Shown here: positions 10,608 through 19,351 of the stretch, in pieces
How the letters are laid out: every line of letters starts with the position of its first letter
Numbering within the stretch: position 1 is the first letter of the stretch
Origin: Alphaproteobacteria bacterium
Lineage (GTDB): Bacteria > Pseudomonadota > Alphaproteobacteria > JAQWUY01
Assembly (NCBI GenBank): GCA_029250225.1
Contig: JAQWUY010000016.1
Location: 1-64,000, forward strand
DNA length: 64,000 nt
Direction of reading: 5' to 3'
Translations under genes and position numbers: made by a program
The notes under the pieces: model-generated
Database searches by the model: none
Told to the model about the DNA's origin: nothing
The model's input: the letters and a program-made list of their open reading frames with translations, nothing else

Positions 10608-11858
10608 ATGAGATTTTATAGTGTTTATAAATTTATATTTCTTGTTTGTAAGCCACTATTAAAATATATATTAAATTATCGTGTGAAAAAAGGTAAAGAA
10701 GACCCAAATCGTTACATAGAGAAAATGGGAATTCCTTCAAAGCAACGACCCGCTGGTAAAATAATATGGATTCACGCTGTAAGTGTTGGGGAAAGTGTAT
10801 CAACACTGTCATTAATCAATCAACTAGAAAAAAATGGTTATACAGTATTATTAACAACGAGTACTTTATCATCAGCAAAATTGATGGAAAAAAGATTGCC
10901 GGAAACTGTAATACATCAATATTACCCGTATGATGTTAATAAATGGGTGAAAAGATTTGTTGCACATTGGCAACCTGAAATTGCTATTATGATAGAATCT
11001 GAACTATGGTTTAATATGCTAGAAGAGTTAAAAAGAAATAATATAAAAGTACTTTTATTTAATGCTAGAATGAGCCAAAGCACTATAAAAAGATGGTCAT
11101 TTATGCCATTTATCGCAAAAGAACTTTTTTCATACTGTGCTTATATATCGACACAGACACATTATTACAAAAATATTATTCAAAGGTTTGCAAAGTGTAA
11201 AGTTGAAACATTCGGTAATTTAAAAAATACAGCACCACCCTTGCCTTTCGATAACAACCAATTAGATTTATTAAAACAAGATATAGGTAATCGTAATATG
11301 TGGGTTGCTGTGTCCACGCATAAACAAGATGAAAGTTTTATTGAGCCAATTCTAGGTAGAATTTACAATAATCATAAAAATTTATTAACTATAATAATAC
11401 CTAGACATCCGGAAAGACTAGATGAATTATTAACTAAGTTCAAAGATTATAAAATATCAATTCGTTCAAGACGAGAAAAAATTACAAAAGATACTCAGAT
11501 ATACATAGTAGATACGATAGGCGAAGTTGGGCTATTTCTTTCTTTAACTAATATTTGTTTTGTTGGTGGGGCTTGTGGCGGTGGATACGGTGGGCATAAT
11601 CCACTAGAACCAGCAAAATTAAACAATGCTATTATACAAGGTTTTGATACTTCTAATTTTGCTGAAATAACAATGCAATTAAGTAACAATAATGGACATA
11701 TTATTGTCAATGATTCTGAGGAATTATATACTAACTTAGATAATTTAATAAGTGATAAAAAACTAGTTAAAAAATACAGTGATAATGCTCACAAGGTTAT
11801 ATCACTACAAAATACCGTAATTGAAAAACTAGTAGAAAAGGTTGAGGAATATATATAA
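10608..11858 (+). CDS. waaA: 3-deoxy-D-manno-octulosonic acid (Kdo) transferase
   Basis: This inner-membrane GT-B glycosyltransferase transfers Kdo from CMP-Kdo to lipid A precursor. Visible features are the N-terminal hydrophobic anchor (about 4-22), WIHAVSVGE (about 54-62) containing the catalytic glutamate, ESELWFNML near 126, and the C-terminal GGHNPLEPA nucleotide-sugar site near 327. At 416 residues it is full length. Its TAA stop overlaps the lpxK ATG (TAATG), so translation is probably coupled. How many Kdo residues it adds cannot be told from sequence. Confidence 0.95.
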   Translation: MRFYSVYKFIFLVCKPLLKYILNYRVKKGKEDPNRYIEKMGIPSKQRPAGKIIWIHAVSVGESVSTLSLINQLEKNGYTVLLTTSTLSSAKLMEKRLPETVIHQYYPYDVNKWVKRFVAHWQPEIAIMIESELWFNMLEELKRNNIKVLLFNARMSQSTIKRWSFMPFIAKELFSYCAYISTQTHYYKNIIQRFAKCKVETFGNLKNTAPPLPFDNNQLDLLKQDIGNRNMWVAVSTHKQDESFIEPILGRIYNNHKNLLTIIIPRHPERLDELLTKFKDYKISIRSRREKITKDTQIYIVDTIGEVGLFLSLTNICFVGGACGGGYGGHNPLEPAKLNNAIIQGFDTSNFAEITMQLSNNNGHIIVNDSEELYTNLDNLISDKKLVKKYSDNAHKVISLQNTVIEKLVEKVEEYI

Positions 11859-12793
11859 TGAAACATATGAAAGATATAAATATAACAAGTTTATTATTAC
11901 TGCCAATTTCAATAATATACGGATTGTCTATTTTTTTATACAACCTTTTAGCGGTTTCTTATAAATCAAAAATTAGGGTGGTATGTGTTGGTAATATTAC
12001 AATGGGTGGCACAGGTAAAACACCAGTTGCAATAAACTTAATTCATAAATTTAAAAAATCCGGATATAAAAATATAATAGTCGTATCCAGAGGGTATAAA
12101 GGAAGCATAATTGAACCGACATTAGTTGATTTAAAAAAACATAAAGTTCAACAAGTTGGTGATGAGCCATTAATAATAGCAAAATATACAAAGGTGGTTG
12201 TTGCAAAAAACAAAAAAGCAGGGGTTAAATATGCTGAATCACTAGGTGCAGATATGATAATACTAGATGATGGATTGCAAAACCCAACAGTTAAAAAAGA
12301 TAAGACAGTAGTTGTTGTTGATGGTTATAAGGGTTTTAGTAATAATTTAGTATTCCCATCTGGTGAAAAGCGAGAGTTTATTTTTAATCGCCTTAAAAAT
12401 GCTAATGCTATTGTAGTTACAGGTATTCGCGGTGATATTTATAAAACCTTGCAAGATAAATACGGCGATAAAGTATATTTTGCTAGTTTTGAAGTTGAAA
12501 AAAAACCATTTAGTGATAATCAATCAGTTGTTGCCTTTTCAGGTTTGGGTAATAACGAAAAATTCTTTGAAACGGTTAGGAAATGCTCTTATCCAATTAG
12601 AGCGAAGCTTTCATACCCAGATCATTACCAATACACTGACAAAGACCTAGAAGACCTGCACGGAATTGCTGGAAAAGCCCTAGCGAAACTTATCACCACA
12701 GAAAAAGATTTTGTAAGATTAAGTAAAAAACAAAAACAAAATATTACACCATTATTAATAAAGATTGTATTTGATAAAGAAATTAATCTTTAA
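11858..12793 (+). CDS. lpxK: tetraacyldisaccharide 4'-kinase
   Basis: LpxK phosphorylates the 4' position of the lipid A disaccharide at the inner membrane. The P-loop GNITMGGTGKTPVA lies at about 45-58, after an N-terminal hydrophobic helix. VSRGYKG near 82, DDGLQNP near 146 and the C-terminal ITTEKDFVRL segment are LpxK hallmarks. The protein is 311 residues, slightly short of the usual 320-350. It ends 11 bp inside the convergent TlpA-like gene. Confidence 0.94.
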   Translation: MKHMKDINITSLLLLPISIIYGLSIFLYNLLAVSYKSKIRVVCVGNITMGGTGKTPVAINLIHKFKKSGYKNIIVVSRGYKGSIIEPTLVDLKKHKVQQVGDEPLIIAKYTKVVVAKNKKAGVKYAESLGADMIILDDGLQNPTVKKDKTVVVVDGYKGFSNNLVFPSGEKREFIFNRLKNANAIVVTGIRGDIYKTLQDKYGDKVYFASFEVEKKPFSDNQSVVAFSGLGNNEKFFETVRKCSYPIRAKLSYPDHYQYTDKDLEDLHGIAGKALAKLITTEKDFVRLSKKQKQNITPLLIKIVFDKEINL

Positions 12794-13280
12794 ACGGTTG
12801 TACTATATTATCAATTAGTTTTGGACTTTGCCAAGGCATACTTAAAAATATATATTTTGATATTACTACTTTGTCTTTTACCGCAACTGTAATCGGTAAC
12901 CCAGTTGTTTCAAACTGTTGTAATGCATCATACATATTTGCACGATATGTTAAAGTATTTTCAGGTAATTTGTGTTTCTTAAAAAACTTTTTTATTGCTT
13001 TTGGATTGCGATCTACATTTATTAATATTAGTTGCACACCCTTAATATTCATTTGTTTTTCAGTAGCTATAAAGTTTTTCATTTCTGTCACACAAGAAGT
13101 ACACCAAGATGCCCAGAAACTTACTAAATAGTTACCTTTTTCCTTTATCGGATTAACTATATTACCATTAATATCTGTTATTTCAATTTTCGGAAAATCA
13201 TATTTTGATTCCGGCCTTGCATTAGAAAAAGCCAAAGACGGCAATATTAAAAATATAACCAATAGAATTTTTTTCATCAT
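12783..13280 (-). CDS. TlpA-like periplasmic thioredoxin
   Basis: A cleavable signal peptide (about 1-19, ending in SLAFS) is followed by a thioredoxin-like domain with the active-site pair WASWCTSC (C60 and C63). In TlpA-type proteins this pair reduces cysteines of periplasmic copper chaperones or cytochromes. It begins one base inside the stop of the SCO gene, and a PCuAC gene lies just upstream, so a role in reducing SCO for CuA assembly of cytochrome oxidase is a reasonable inference. A CcmG/ResA-type role is the alternative. Length is 165 residues. Confidence 0.85.
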   Translation of the reverse strand: MMKKILLVIFLILPSLAFSNARPESKYDFPKIEITDINGNIVNPIKEKGNYLVSFWASWCTSCVTEMKNFIATEKQMNIKGVQLILINVDRNPKAIKKFFKKHKLPENTLTYRANMYDALQQFETTGLPITVAVKDKVVISKYIFLSMPWQSPKLIDNIVQPFKD

Positions 13281-13882
13281 TATTTACCAAGTTTTTTAAT
13301 TATTAAATCAATTGCTAGTTCAGGTTTAATCGTATGAGCTATTTGCATTTTATATTTACCCTTTTCATCAACCACATACAAGTATATAGGGTGTATCATC
13401 GTGTATAAATTATTTTCAATGTCACCGTATTTTGAATACTCAATTTTGAAGTTTTTACCCATTTTATCTATATTTTTTTGACTACCTGTTAAGGCAATTA
13501 TTCTATCGTGAAATATTCCCTTTATATAATCGGAAAGTATTTCAGGACTGTCACGATTAGGGTCGATTGTAATAAATACGGCATTGTAATTCTGAGCGTA
13601 ATCTTTGCCGTACTTTTCTTCTAGTACTTCGAGCATACCTGTTAATGTAGCAAGTGTTACGGGGCAAATATCAATACAATTTGTATATCCAAAACCTACT
13701 ATATACCTTTTTCCTAATAAGTCTTTGTCTGAAAATGGTTTATTATCCATATCAACCAAATTAAATTTTGGATTAACTTTATCAATTGATTGTTCTTTAA
13801 AATACTTAAAGGTTTCAGTTTGCGATAAGAAGTAAAAAATACCAATAAAAATAGATAAAAATATTACAACCTTACGCATCAC
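13280..13882 (-). CDS. SCO1/SenC copper chaperone
   Basis: This membrane-anchored periplasmic copper protein is needed for the CuA site of cytochrome c oxidase. It has an N-terminal helix (about 4-20), the copper motif CxxxCP with C69 and C73 in GYTNCIDICPVT, and the third ligand H164 in TMIHPIY. All metal ligands are present. At 200 residues it is full length. It lies between the PCuAC gene (7 bp upstream) and the TlpA-like gene, forming a three-gene leftward copper-delivery set. Confidence 0.94.
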   Translation of the reverse strand: MMRKVVIFLSIFIGIFYFLSQTETFKYFKEQSIDKVNPKFNLVDMDNKPFSDKDLLGKRYIVGFGYTNCIDICPVTLATLTGMLEVLEEKYGKDYAQNYNAVFITIDPNRDSPEILSDYIKGIFHDRIIALTGSQKNIDKMGKNFKIEYSKYGDIENNLYTMIHPIYLYVVDEKGKYKMQIAHTIKPELAIDLIIKKLGK

Positions 13883-13889
13883 TTAAACC

Positions 13890-14348
13890 TTAATCGTAAT
13901 AATTATAATCTTTTTTGTTATTTGCTTTATGTGATTTTTTTGCAGTTAACATAACATCTACTTTACCGTGGTTTTTAAAAATCAATGTTACATTGTATTT
14001 TTGTCCAGAGACAATATTTTCTTTTAACCCCATAAACATTAGGTGATTTCCACCTTGTTGTAGTTTAATTGTTTTATTATCAGGAATAGATATAGATTTG
14101 ATTTTCATCATTTTAGCATTTGATTCTGAATCTATTTTCACAGTGTGAATTTCACTTCTTTTAGCAAATTTTGTTTTCACACCTATTAATGTATCATCAA
14201 ATCCAGTATTGTTTTTAATGTTAAGAAATGCACCAGTCATTTGACCTCGTTTTGCTTTTATCCAGCCATCGCTTATTGACATTTCGCCTGCGAATGCACT
14301 TGTAAGTAATCCTAATAAGAATAATTTTATAAATATTAACTTTTTCAT
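13890..14348 (-). CDS. PCuAC periplasmic copper chaperone
   Basis: A signal peptide (about 1-20, ending in AFA) precedes a cupredoxin-like DUF461 domain. The Cu(I) ligands H68, M80, H102 and M104 are visible, giving H-x11-M-x21-H-x-M, very close to the canonical spacing. Family members hand copper to SCO or to cytochrome oxidase directly. A short histidine/lysine-rich tail (SHKANNKKDYNYYD) could add metal binding. It is first in the run with SCO and TlpA-like genes, which supports the assignment. Confidence 0.93.
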   Translation of the reverse strand: MKKLIFIKLFLLGLLTSAFAGEMSISDGWIKAKRGQMTGAFLNIKNNTGFDDTLIGVKTKFAKRSEIHTVKIDSESNAKMMKIKSISIPDNKTIKLQQGGNHLMFMGLKENIVSGQKYNVTLIFKNHGKVDVMLTAKKSHKANNKKDYNYYD

Positions 14349-14397
14349 TGTTGAGCCCCTTGTTTAATTTTCCACTGTTCAATTAATTGTAGTTGAT

Positions 14398-15237
14398 TTA
14401 AAAATTAAAATCAACATTTTTACCAGTTGGATTTAACCCAAGTTCAATACCGGTTAGTAATGCCGGATCAAGTCGTTTATCATACCAATTAATACGCCAG
14501 TCAAGATGAGGACCAGTTGAGCGACCAGTTGTTCCGATTGCTCCAATTTTTTGTCCTTGTTTTAATTCTTGTCCAACTTTTACATATATTTTTTGCAGGT
14601 GTAGATATGCGGTATTTATACCTTTACCGTGTTCTATTATAATTGTTTTTCCTGAATAAAAGTTATTTTCTTGTATCATTATAACTTTTCCATTTTGTGG
14701 GGCAATAACAGGCGTACCTGTTTTATTAGCATAATCAATTCCATAATGTGGAAATTTTGGTTTTCCATTTAATATTCTTCTAGAACCATAAACCCCAGTT
14801 ATTTTTCCTTTTGTTGGGTGTACCCATTTTTTAGTAAAATACAATTTATCAGTTTTAATTTTACGAGATTTTTTTATTTCATCATTTTCTTTTTTTATTC
14901 TTTTCAGCAAGCTCTTAGGTGGATTAACTTTTTTATTTGGCAATCCATTTATTCTTTGCTCCAAGTATTTTCGTTGTTGAACATCAAAGTAATATGTTTC
15001 ATTGTTAACTTTTAATTTCATTTTTTTCGGGGCTGATCTATGTAATCCAATTACAAAAATTCCATCTTTACCTGTTGTTTCGCTTATTCCATCAAACACT
15101 ATTTTTGAGTTTGGTTTTGCCTTACCAACAAGCATAGCTCCTTGTACTGCATCACCGTACAATTCAAAACTATGTGCATTTATAGGAAACAGTAATAATA
15201 AAAATATGGATATGATTTTATTTTTTAATTTCTGCAT
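14398..15237 (-). CDS. M23-family (LytM-like) peptidase
   Basis: This is a predicted periplasmic peptidoglycan endopeptidase. A signal peptide lies at about 3-24. The M23 domain (about 150-270) has the zinc motif HxxxD in HYGID near residue 164 and GPHLDWRINW near 232; the second histidine of the classical HxH is replaced by Asp, a variant I recall as common in alphaproteobacterial relatives. The frame begins at an ATG at 15249, but the ATG at 15237 has GGAG six bases upstream. It overlaps the end of xseA by 20 bp, implying coupling. It could be an activator-type or a catalytic enzyme. Confidence 0.88.
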   Translation of the reverse strand: MQKLKNKIISIFLLLLFPINAHSFELYGDAVQGAMLVGKAKPNSKIVFDGISETTGKDGIFVIGLHRSAPKKMKLKVNNETYYFDVQQRKYLEQRINGLPNKKVNPPKSLLKRIKKENDEIKKSRKIKTDKLYFTKKWVHPTKGKITGVYGSRRILNGKPKFPHYGIDYANKTGTPVIAPQNGKVIMIQENNFYSGKTIIIEHGKGINTAYLHLQKIYVKVGQELKQGQKIGAIGTTGRSTGPHLDWRINWYDKRLDPALLTGIELGLNPTGKNVDFNF

Positions 15238-16552
15238 CAGCATCTCCATCTTGAAATCTTATTGAAATATTTTGTTGGGCTTTTAATTGGCTTTTTGTCT
15301 TAATTACATTATTTTTTTCATCAAAAACTATACTAAAACCTCGACTTAGAGTTTTTTTAAATGAATAGCTTTCTAGTAATGATGAATTATTTTGCAAAAT
15401 ATTTTTTTTATTAATAAAAATTTGTTTAAAAAATACTTTTTTGTTTTTATCGTAATTTTCTAGCCTATCGTAATATTGATTAATAATAACAATAGGTTTT
15501 TTTAACATTGAATATAATAATTTACTCTTGTTATGTTTATTAGATATTATATTTTTTATACTGTGGTTTTTTCTGATATTAACTTCATTAAGTTTTTGGC
15601 TTTTATTATTAATAAATGTTTGTAGATTAGGTGTTTTGTTAACAATCTTTTCAAGATTTAATTGCTTCTTAGAAAGCTTATTTTCTAGCGAATTGTTTAA
15701 TCTGTTATGAATATCTTTGATTATACTTAATAAATCATTACGAACTGGCACAACTAATTCCGCAGCACCGGTTGGGGTAGGCGCCCTTAAATCCGCGACA
15801 TAGTCTATTAATGTATAATCTGGTTCGTGACCCACAGCCGAAATAATAGGAATATCACTTGCAAAAACAGCTCTGGCTATTTCTTCTGAATTAAATTCCC
15901 ATAAATCTTCTATGGAACCGCCACCCCTAGCAACTATTATTACATCAGGTCTAGAAAAACCTTGCGGGGGATTATTAAAAAATTCAATGGCTTTTACTAT
16001 ATCATATCTTGCCCCTTCACCTTGAACTTTCACAGGGTATAGTTGAATAGGGGTTGGAAACCTATCGTTAATACGATGCATAATATCGTGTATTACAGCT
16101 CCTGTTTGACTAGTTATAACGCCTATAAGTTTGGGCATTCTAGGAATAGGCTTTTTATGCTCAGGATTAAATAAACCTTCGGCTTGTAATTTTGCTTTTC
16201 GTTGTTCTAGTTGTTTTAATAATGCACCAATACCAGCGTGTTTGATATTTGATATGTTTAATTGATAAGTTGAATTTTTATCGTAAGTTGTTATTTTCCC
16301 CGTAGCTATTACTTCCATTCCTTCTTCTGGTGTTATATCTAGATTAGGGACATTAAATTTCCAACAAGTTGCTCTGATAGATGAGTTTTCATCTTTTAAT
16401 GTCATATACATATGGCCACTTGCTCTGTGGAGTGTTAGGCCGGATATTTCACCTTTTATTGCCACACTATAAAAATTATCTTCTACTAATTTCTTAATAG
16501 ATTTTGATATTTCGCTAACTGAAAATTCTTTTGTTTGGTTTGTCATATTCAT
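15218..16552 (-). CDS. xseA: exodeoxyribonuclease VII large subunit
   Basis: XseA with XseB degrades single-stranded DNA. The N-terminal OB-fold (about 5-100) contains ASGHMYMTLKDE. The catalytic domain includes GVITSQTGAVIHD near 146, VARGGGSIEDLWEFN near 208 and SAVGHEPDYTLID near 240. A long lysine- and asparagine-rich coiled coil (about 270-400) follows, then a C-terminal cap with LSRGFSIV. At 444 residues it is full length. AGGAA precedes the ATG. xseB is not in this window. Confidence 0.96.
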   Translation of the reverse strand: MNMTNQTKEFSVSEISKSIKKLVEDNFYSVAIKGEISGLTLHRASGHMYMTLKDENSSIRATCWKFNVPNLDITPEEGMEVIATGKITTYDKNSTYQLNISNIKHAGIGALLKQLEQRKAKLQAEGLFNPEHKKPIPRMPKLIGVITSQTGAVIHDIMHRINDRFPTPIQLYPVKVQGEGARYDIVKAIEFFNNPPQGFSRPDVIIVARGGGSIEDLWEFNSEEIARAVFASDIPIISAVGHEPDYTLIDYVADLRAPTPTGAAELVVPVRNDLLSIIKDIHNRLNNSLENKLSKKQLNLEKIVNKTPNLQTFINNKSQKLNEVNIRKNHSIKNIISNKHNKSKLLYSMLKKPIVIINQYYDRLENYDKNKKVFFKQIFINKKNILQNNSSLLESYSFKKTLSRGFSIVFDEKNNVIKTKSQLKAQQNISIRFQDGDADAEIKK

Positions 16553-16637
16553 AATATTCCTAAATTATCATTTTAAATAAATATTTTCTATAAAAAAAAT
16601 GTGTTAAAAATAATATTGTTATGTTAAATTATTTTAT

Positions 16638-17612
16638 ATGATTGAAATGATAATTAAAATATCAAATGTGATTTTACCAATCTTTATATTAATGGGTATT
16701 GGTGCTGTTTGTTATTATAGAAAAACCCTTGATACTAGAACAAATAATCAATTAAAGTCATTAACCTATAATTTTACTATGCCTGTAATGTTATTTTATT
16801 TTATGACAAAGACAGATGGTCAAATAATTAGTTATTCTTATGTCTTTTTAATTGTTGCATACTGTATAATAGTAACTGGAATAGCTTTCTTAATAAATCA
16901 TAAATACTTTACAAAAAACAACAAGGAAACCGCGATTGCATCACTTAGTTGGATATTTTCCAATAGTGCATATATCGGATTGCCAATGTCATTTCTAGCA
17001 TTTGGTCAAAAAGGTTTGGAACCTGCAATTATAATTACCGTTGTTTATACGATTGTTTTTTTATTCCTTACATTGTTTTTATCAAATATTGATGATTTGA
17101 TTAAATCAAAAAAAATACTTATGAGCTTTATTATGGGCTTGTCTAAAAAAATATTTTTATCCCCAATTATTTTTGGCCCTATACTAGGTTTGATATTTGC
17201 AATTTATCAAATTAAATTACCACAATTTATTGATTACTCTTTATCATTGGTTGCTAATACAAATATGGGGCTAGCTTTAATTGTTATAGGTTTTAGTATT
17301 GTTAGTATTTTAAATGAACAAAACAAAAAAAGTATGAAAGTTCTTTGGCGCGAAATTATATGTCTAAATTCTTTTAAATTAATTTTATGCCCATTAGTTG
17401 CATTTTTAATTATTTATAGCTTTGATTTCAATATAATTTGGAAATCAGTATTCATACTACAATCTTCACTAGCAACAGGTTTGATAAGTTATATTGTCGC
17501 TAGCAATGCAAAAGTCTATGAAGGCCGTTGTGCTTTTGCTATACTAAGTAGTACAATTTTTTCATTAGTTACACTACCGATACTGATTGGCCTCTTGTTT
17601 GCTTGGAATTAA
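16638..17612 (+). CDS. AEC (auxin efflux carrier) family transporter
   Basis: This is a polytopic inner-membrane protein of 324 residues with about ten hydrophobic helices in the five-plus-five arrangement of the AEC/BASS fold. The family opening ILPIFILMGIGAVCYYRK and the ISWIFSN-like FSNSAYIGLPMSFLAFG segment near 108 support it. Members export or import dicarboxylates, malonate or amino acids; the substrate cannot be told. It stands alone between divergent xseA and co-directional pdxH. Confidence 0.85.
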   Translation: MIEMIIKISNVILPIFILMGIGAVCYYRKTLDTRTNNQLKSLTYNFTMPVMLFYFMTKTDGQIISYSYVFLIVAYCIIVTGIAFLINHKYFTKNNKETAIASLSWIFSNSAYIGLPMSFLAFGQKGLEPAIIITVVYTIVFLFLTLFLSNIDDLIKSKKILMSFIMGLSKKIFLSPIIFGPILGLIFAIYQIKLPQFIDYSLSLVANTNMGLALIVIGFSIVSILNEQNKKSMKVLWREIICLNSFKLILCPLVAFLIIYSFDFNIIWKSVFILQSSLATGLISYIVASNAKVYEGRCAFAILSSTIFSLVTLPILIGLLFAWN

Positions 17613-17644
17613 GTTAACAATCTATTAAGTATGAAATAATAAAA

Positions 17645-18241
17645 ATGTTTGATAATAAAAATCCAATTGATGTTTTTAAAATGTGGTTAGACGAAGCTAC
17701 AAAAACAGAAATAAATGATCCTAATGCAATGGCAATCGCGACTGTTGATGAAAAAGGAATTCCACAAAATAGAATGGTTTTATTAAAAGATATTGTTGGC
17801 GAAGATTTAGTTTTTTATACTAATAAAAACAGCCAAAAAGCTAAGGCAATGAAAGCTAATAAAAATGTTGCCGTTTTATTTCATTGGAAATCACTTTCTC
17901 GTCAGGTTCGCATAACAGGTGTTGTTGAGTTTGCTGATAAAGATAATGATCAAGAATACTTTTCATCTCGTTCTACTATGTCACGACTAGGGGCAATTGC
18001 TTCTAAACAATCACAAGTATTAGCAGACAAGAAAATATTAATCGATAAGGTAGATGAATTGAAGAAGGAATATTCAGATTTAGAAGATAAAAAAATACCT
18101 TGTCCAGAATATTGGGGCGGATATAAAATAAAACCTAATAAAATTGAACTTTGGATGGACGGTGAAAATCGTCTGCACGATAGGTTTGAATACACCAAAG
18201 ATAAAAATAATAATTGGGTAGGTTCAAGGTTATACCCTTAA
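17645..18241 (+). CDS. pdxH: pyridoxamine 5'-phosphate oxidase
   Basis: PdxH oxidises PNP or PMP to PLP with FMN. It shows the N-terminal block NAMAIATVDEKGIPQNRMVLLKD split by the FMN site (about 27-50), the FYTNKNSQKAKAM stretch, HWKSLSRQVRITG (about 80-92) and the C-terminal signature IELWMDGENRLHDR (about 166-179), which is nearly the textbook motif. At 198 residues it is full length. Its stop overlaps convergent prfB by 4 bp. Confidence 0.96.
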   Translation: MFDNKNPIDVFKMWLDEATKTEINDPNAMAIATVDEKGIPQNRMVLLKDIVGEDLVFYTNKNSQKAKAMKANKNVAVLFHWKSLSRQVRITGVVEFADKDNDQEYFSSRSTMSRLGAIASKQSQVLADKKILIDKVDELKKEYSDLEDKKIPCPEYWGGYKIKPNKIELWMDGENRLHDRFEYTKDKNNNWVGSRLYP

Positions 18242-19347
18242 CTTTTTATACCTTTTGATTTTAGAGCAAGTACTGCCTCCATAAAACTATCTAACTCACC
18301 ATCAAGCACACCTGTGGTATTGCTTGTTTCTATGTTAGTTCTTAAATCTTTAATCATTTGATATGGGTGTAATACATAAGAACGAATTTGATGCCCCCAA
18401 CCAATATCTGTTTTTTGTTCGTGTTCTTTATTCGCTTGTTGCTCTTTTTTTTGTAATTCAATTTCATATAACTTTGCTTTTAACATTTTCATCGCTTCAT
18501 CACGATTTTTATGTTGGCTTCGTTGGTTTTGACATTGAACGACAACTTTACTTGGAATATGGTGAATTCGCACGGCACTGTCGGTTGTGTTTACATGTTG
18601 TCCACCTGCACCTGATGCACGATATGTATCTATCTTTAAATCTTTTTCTTTTATCTCAATATTAATATCGTTATCAATTTCTGGATAAACCGCCACAGAA
18701 CAAAACGAAGTATGACGACGAGCTGAACTGTCAAAAGGTGAAATACGAACTAACCTGTGTACACCTTGTTCAGTTTTTGCCCAACCATATGCATTTTCAC
18801 CTTTTATATGAATAGTCGTTGATTTTATCCCAGCTTCTTCACCATTTGACTGTTCAATAACCTCTGTTTTAAAACCACGCGAATTTGCCCATCTACTATA
18901 CATTCTAAGAACCATATTAGCCCAATCACAGCTTTCTGTTCCACCAGCTCCGGCATTTATTTCTAGAAAACAATTGTTACCGTCAACTTCACCACACAAA
19001 AGAGCTTCTAGTTGGACTATGCGAGATTTTTCTTGTAACGATATAATAGATTTTTCAGCATCGTTAATTAAACCCTTATCATTTTCTTGTTCTGCCATTG
19101 ATAATATTTCAAGGTTATCATCTAGTGAATCTTTTAAATTATTATAAGAATTTATTTTTCTCTCTATTATTGATTTTTCCTGCATTATTTTTTGAGCTTT
19201 TTCCGGATTATCCCAAAAATCTTTTTGCAATGATATTGCTTCTAATTCTTTTAATTTATTATTTGCTTTATCCCAATCTATTGATTTTTTTAATAAATCA
19301 AGAGATGAATTAATTTGATTAATTATTTTTTCTATTTCTGATTTCAT
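18238..19347 (-). CDS. prfB: peptide chain release factor 2
   Basis: RF2 releases nascent chains at UGA and UAA stops. The SPF tripeptide that selects these codons is in VRISPFDSSARRH, and the GGQ peptidyl-hydrolysis motif is in ASGAGGQHVN near residue 250. The reading frame is continuous through the early region where many bacteria carry a programmed +1 frameshift. The frame extends to 19374, but the ATG at 19347 (MKSEIEK) avoids overlap with the upstream mrcA stop and leaves 4 bp. That gives 369 residues. Confidence 0.96.
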   Translation of the reverse strand: MKSEIEKIINQINSSLDLLKKSIDWDKANNKLKELEAISLQKDFWDNPEKAQKIMQEKSIIERKINSYNNLKDSLDDNLEILSMAEQENDKGLINDAEKSIISLQEKSRIVQLEALLCGEVDGNNCFLEINAGAGGTESCDWANMVLRMYSRWANSRGFKTEVIEQSNGEEAGIKSTTIHIKGENAYGWAKTEQGVHRLVRISPFDSSARRHTSFCSVAVYPEIDNDINIEIKEKDLKIDTYRASGAGGQHVNTTDSAVRIHHIPSKVVVQCQNQRSQHKNRDEAMKMLKAKLYEIELQKKEQQANKEHEQKTDIGWGHQIRSYVLHPYQMIKDLRTNIETSNTTGVLDGELDSFMEAVLALKSKGIKS

Positions 19348-19351
19348 TTTA

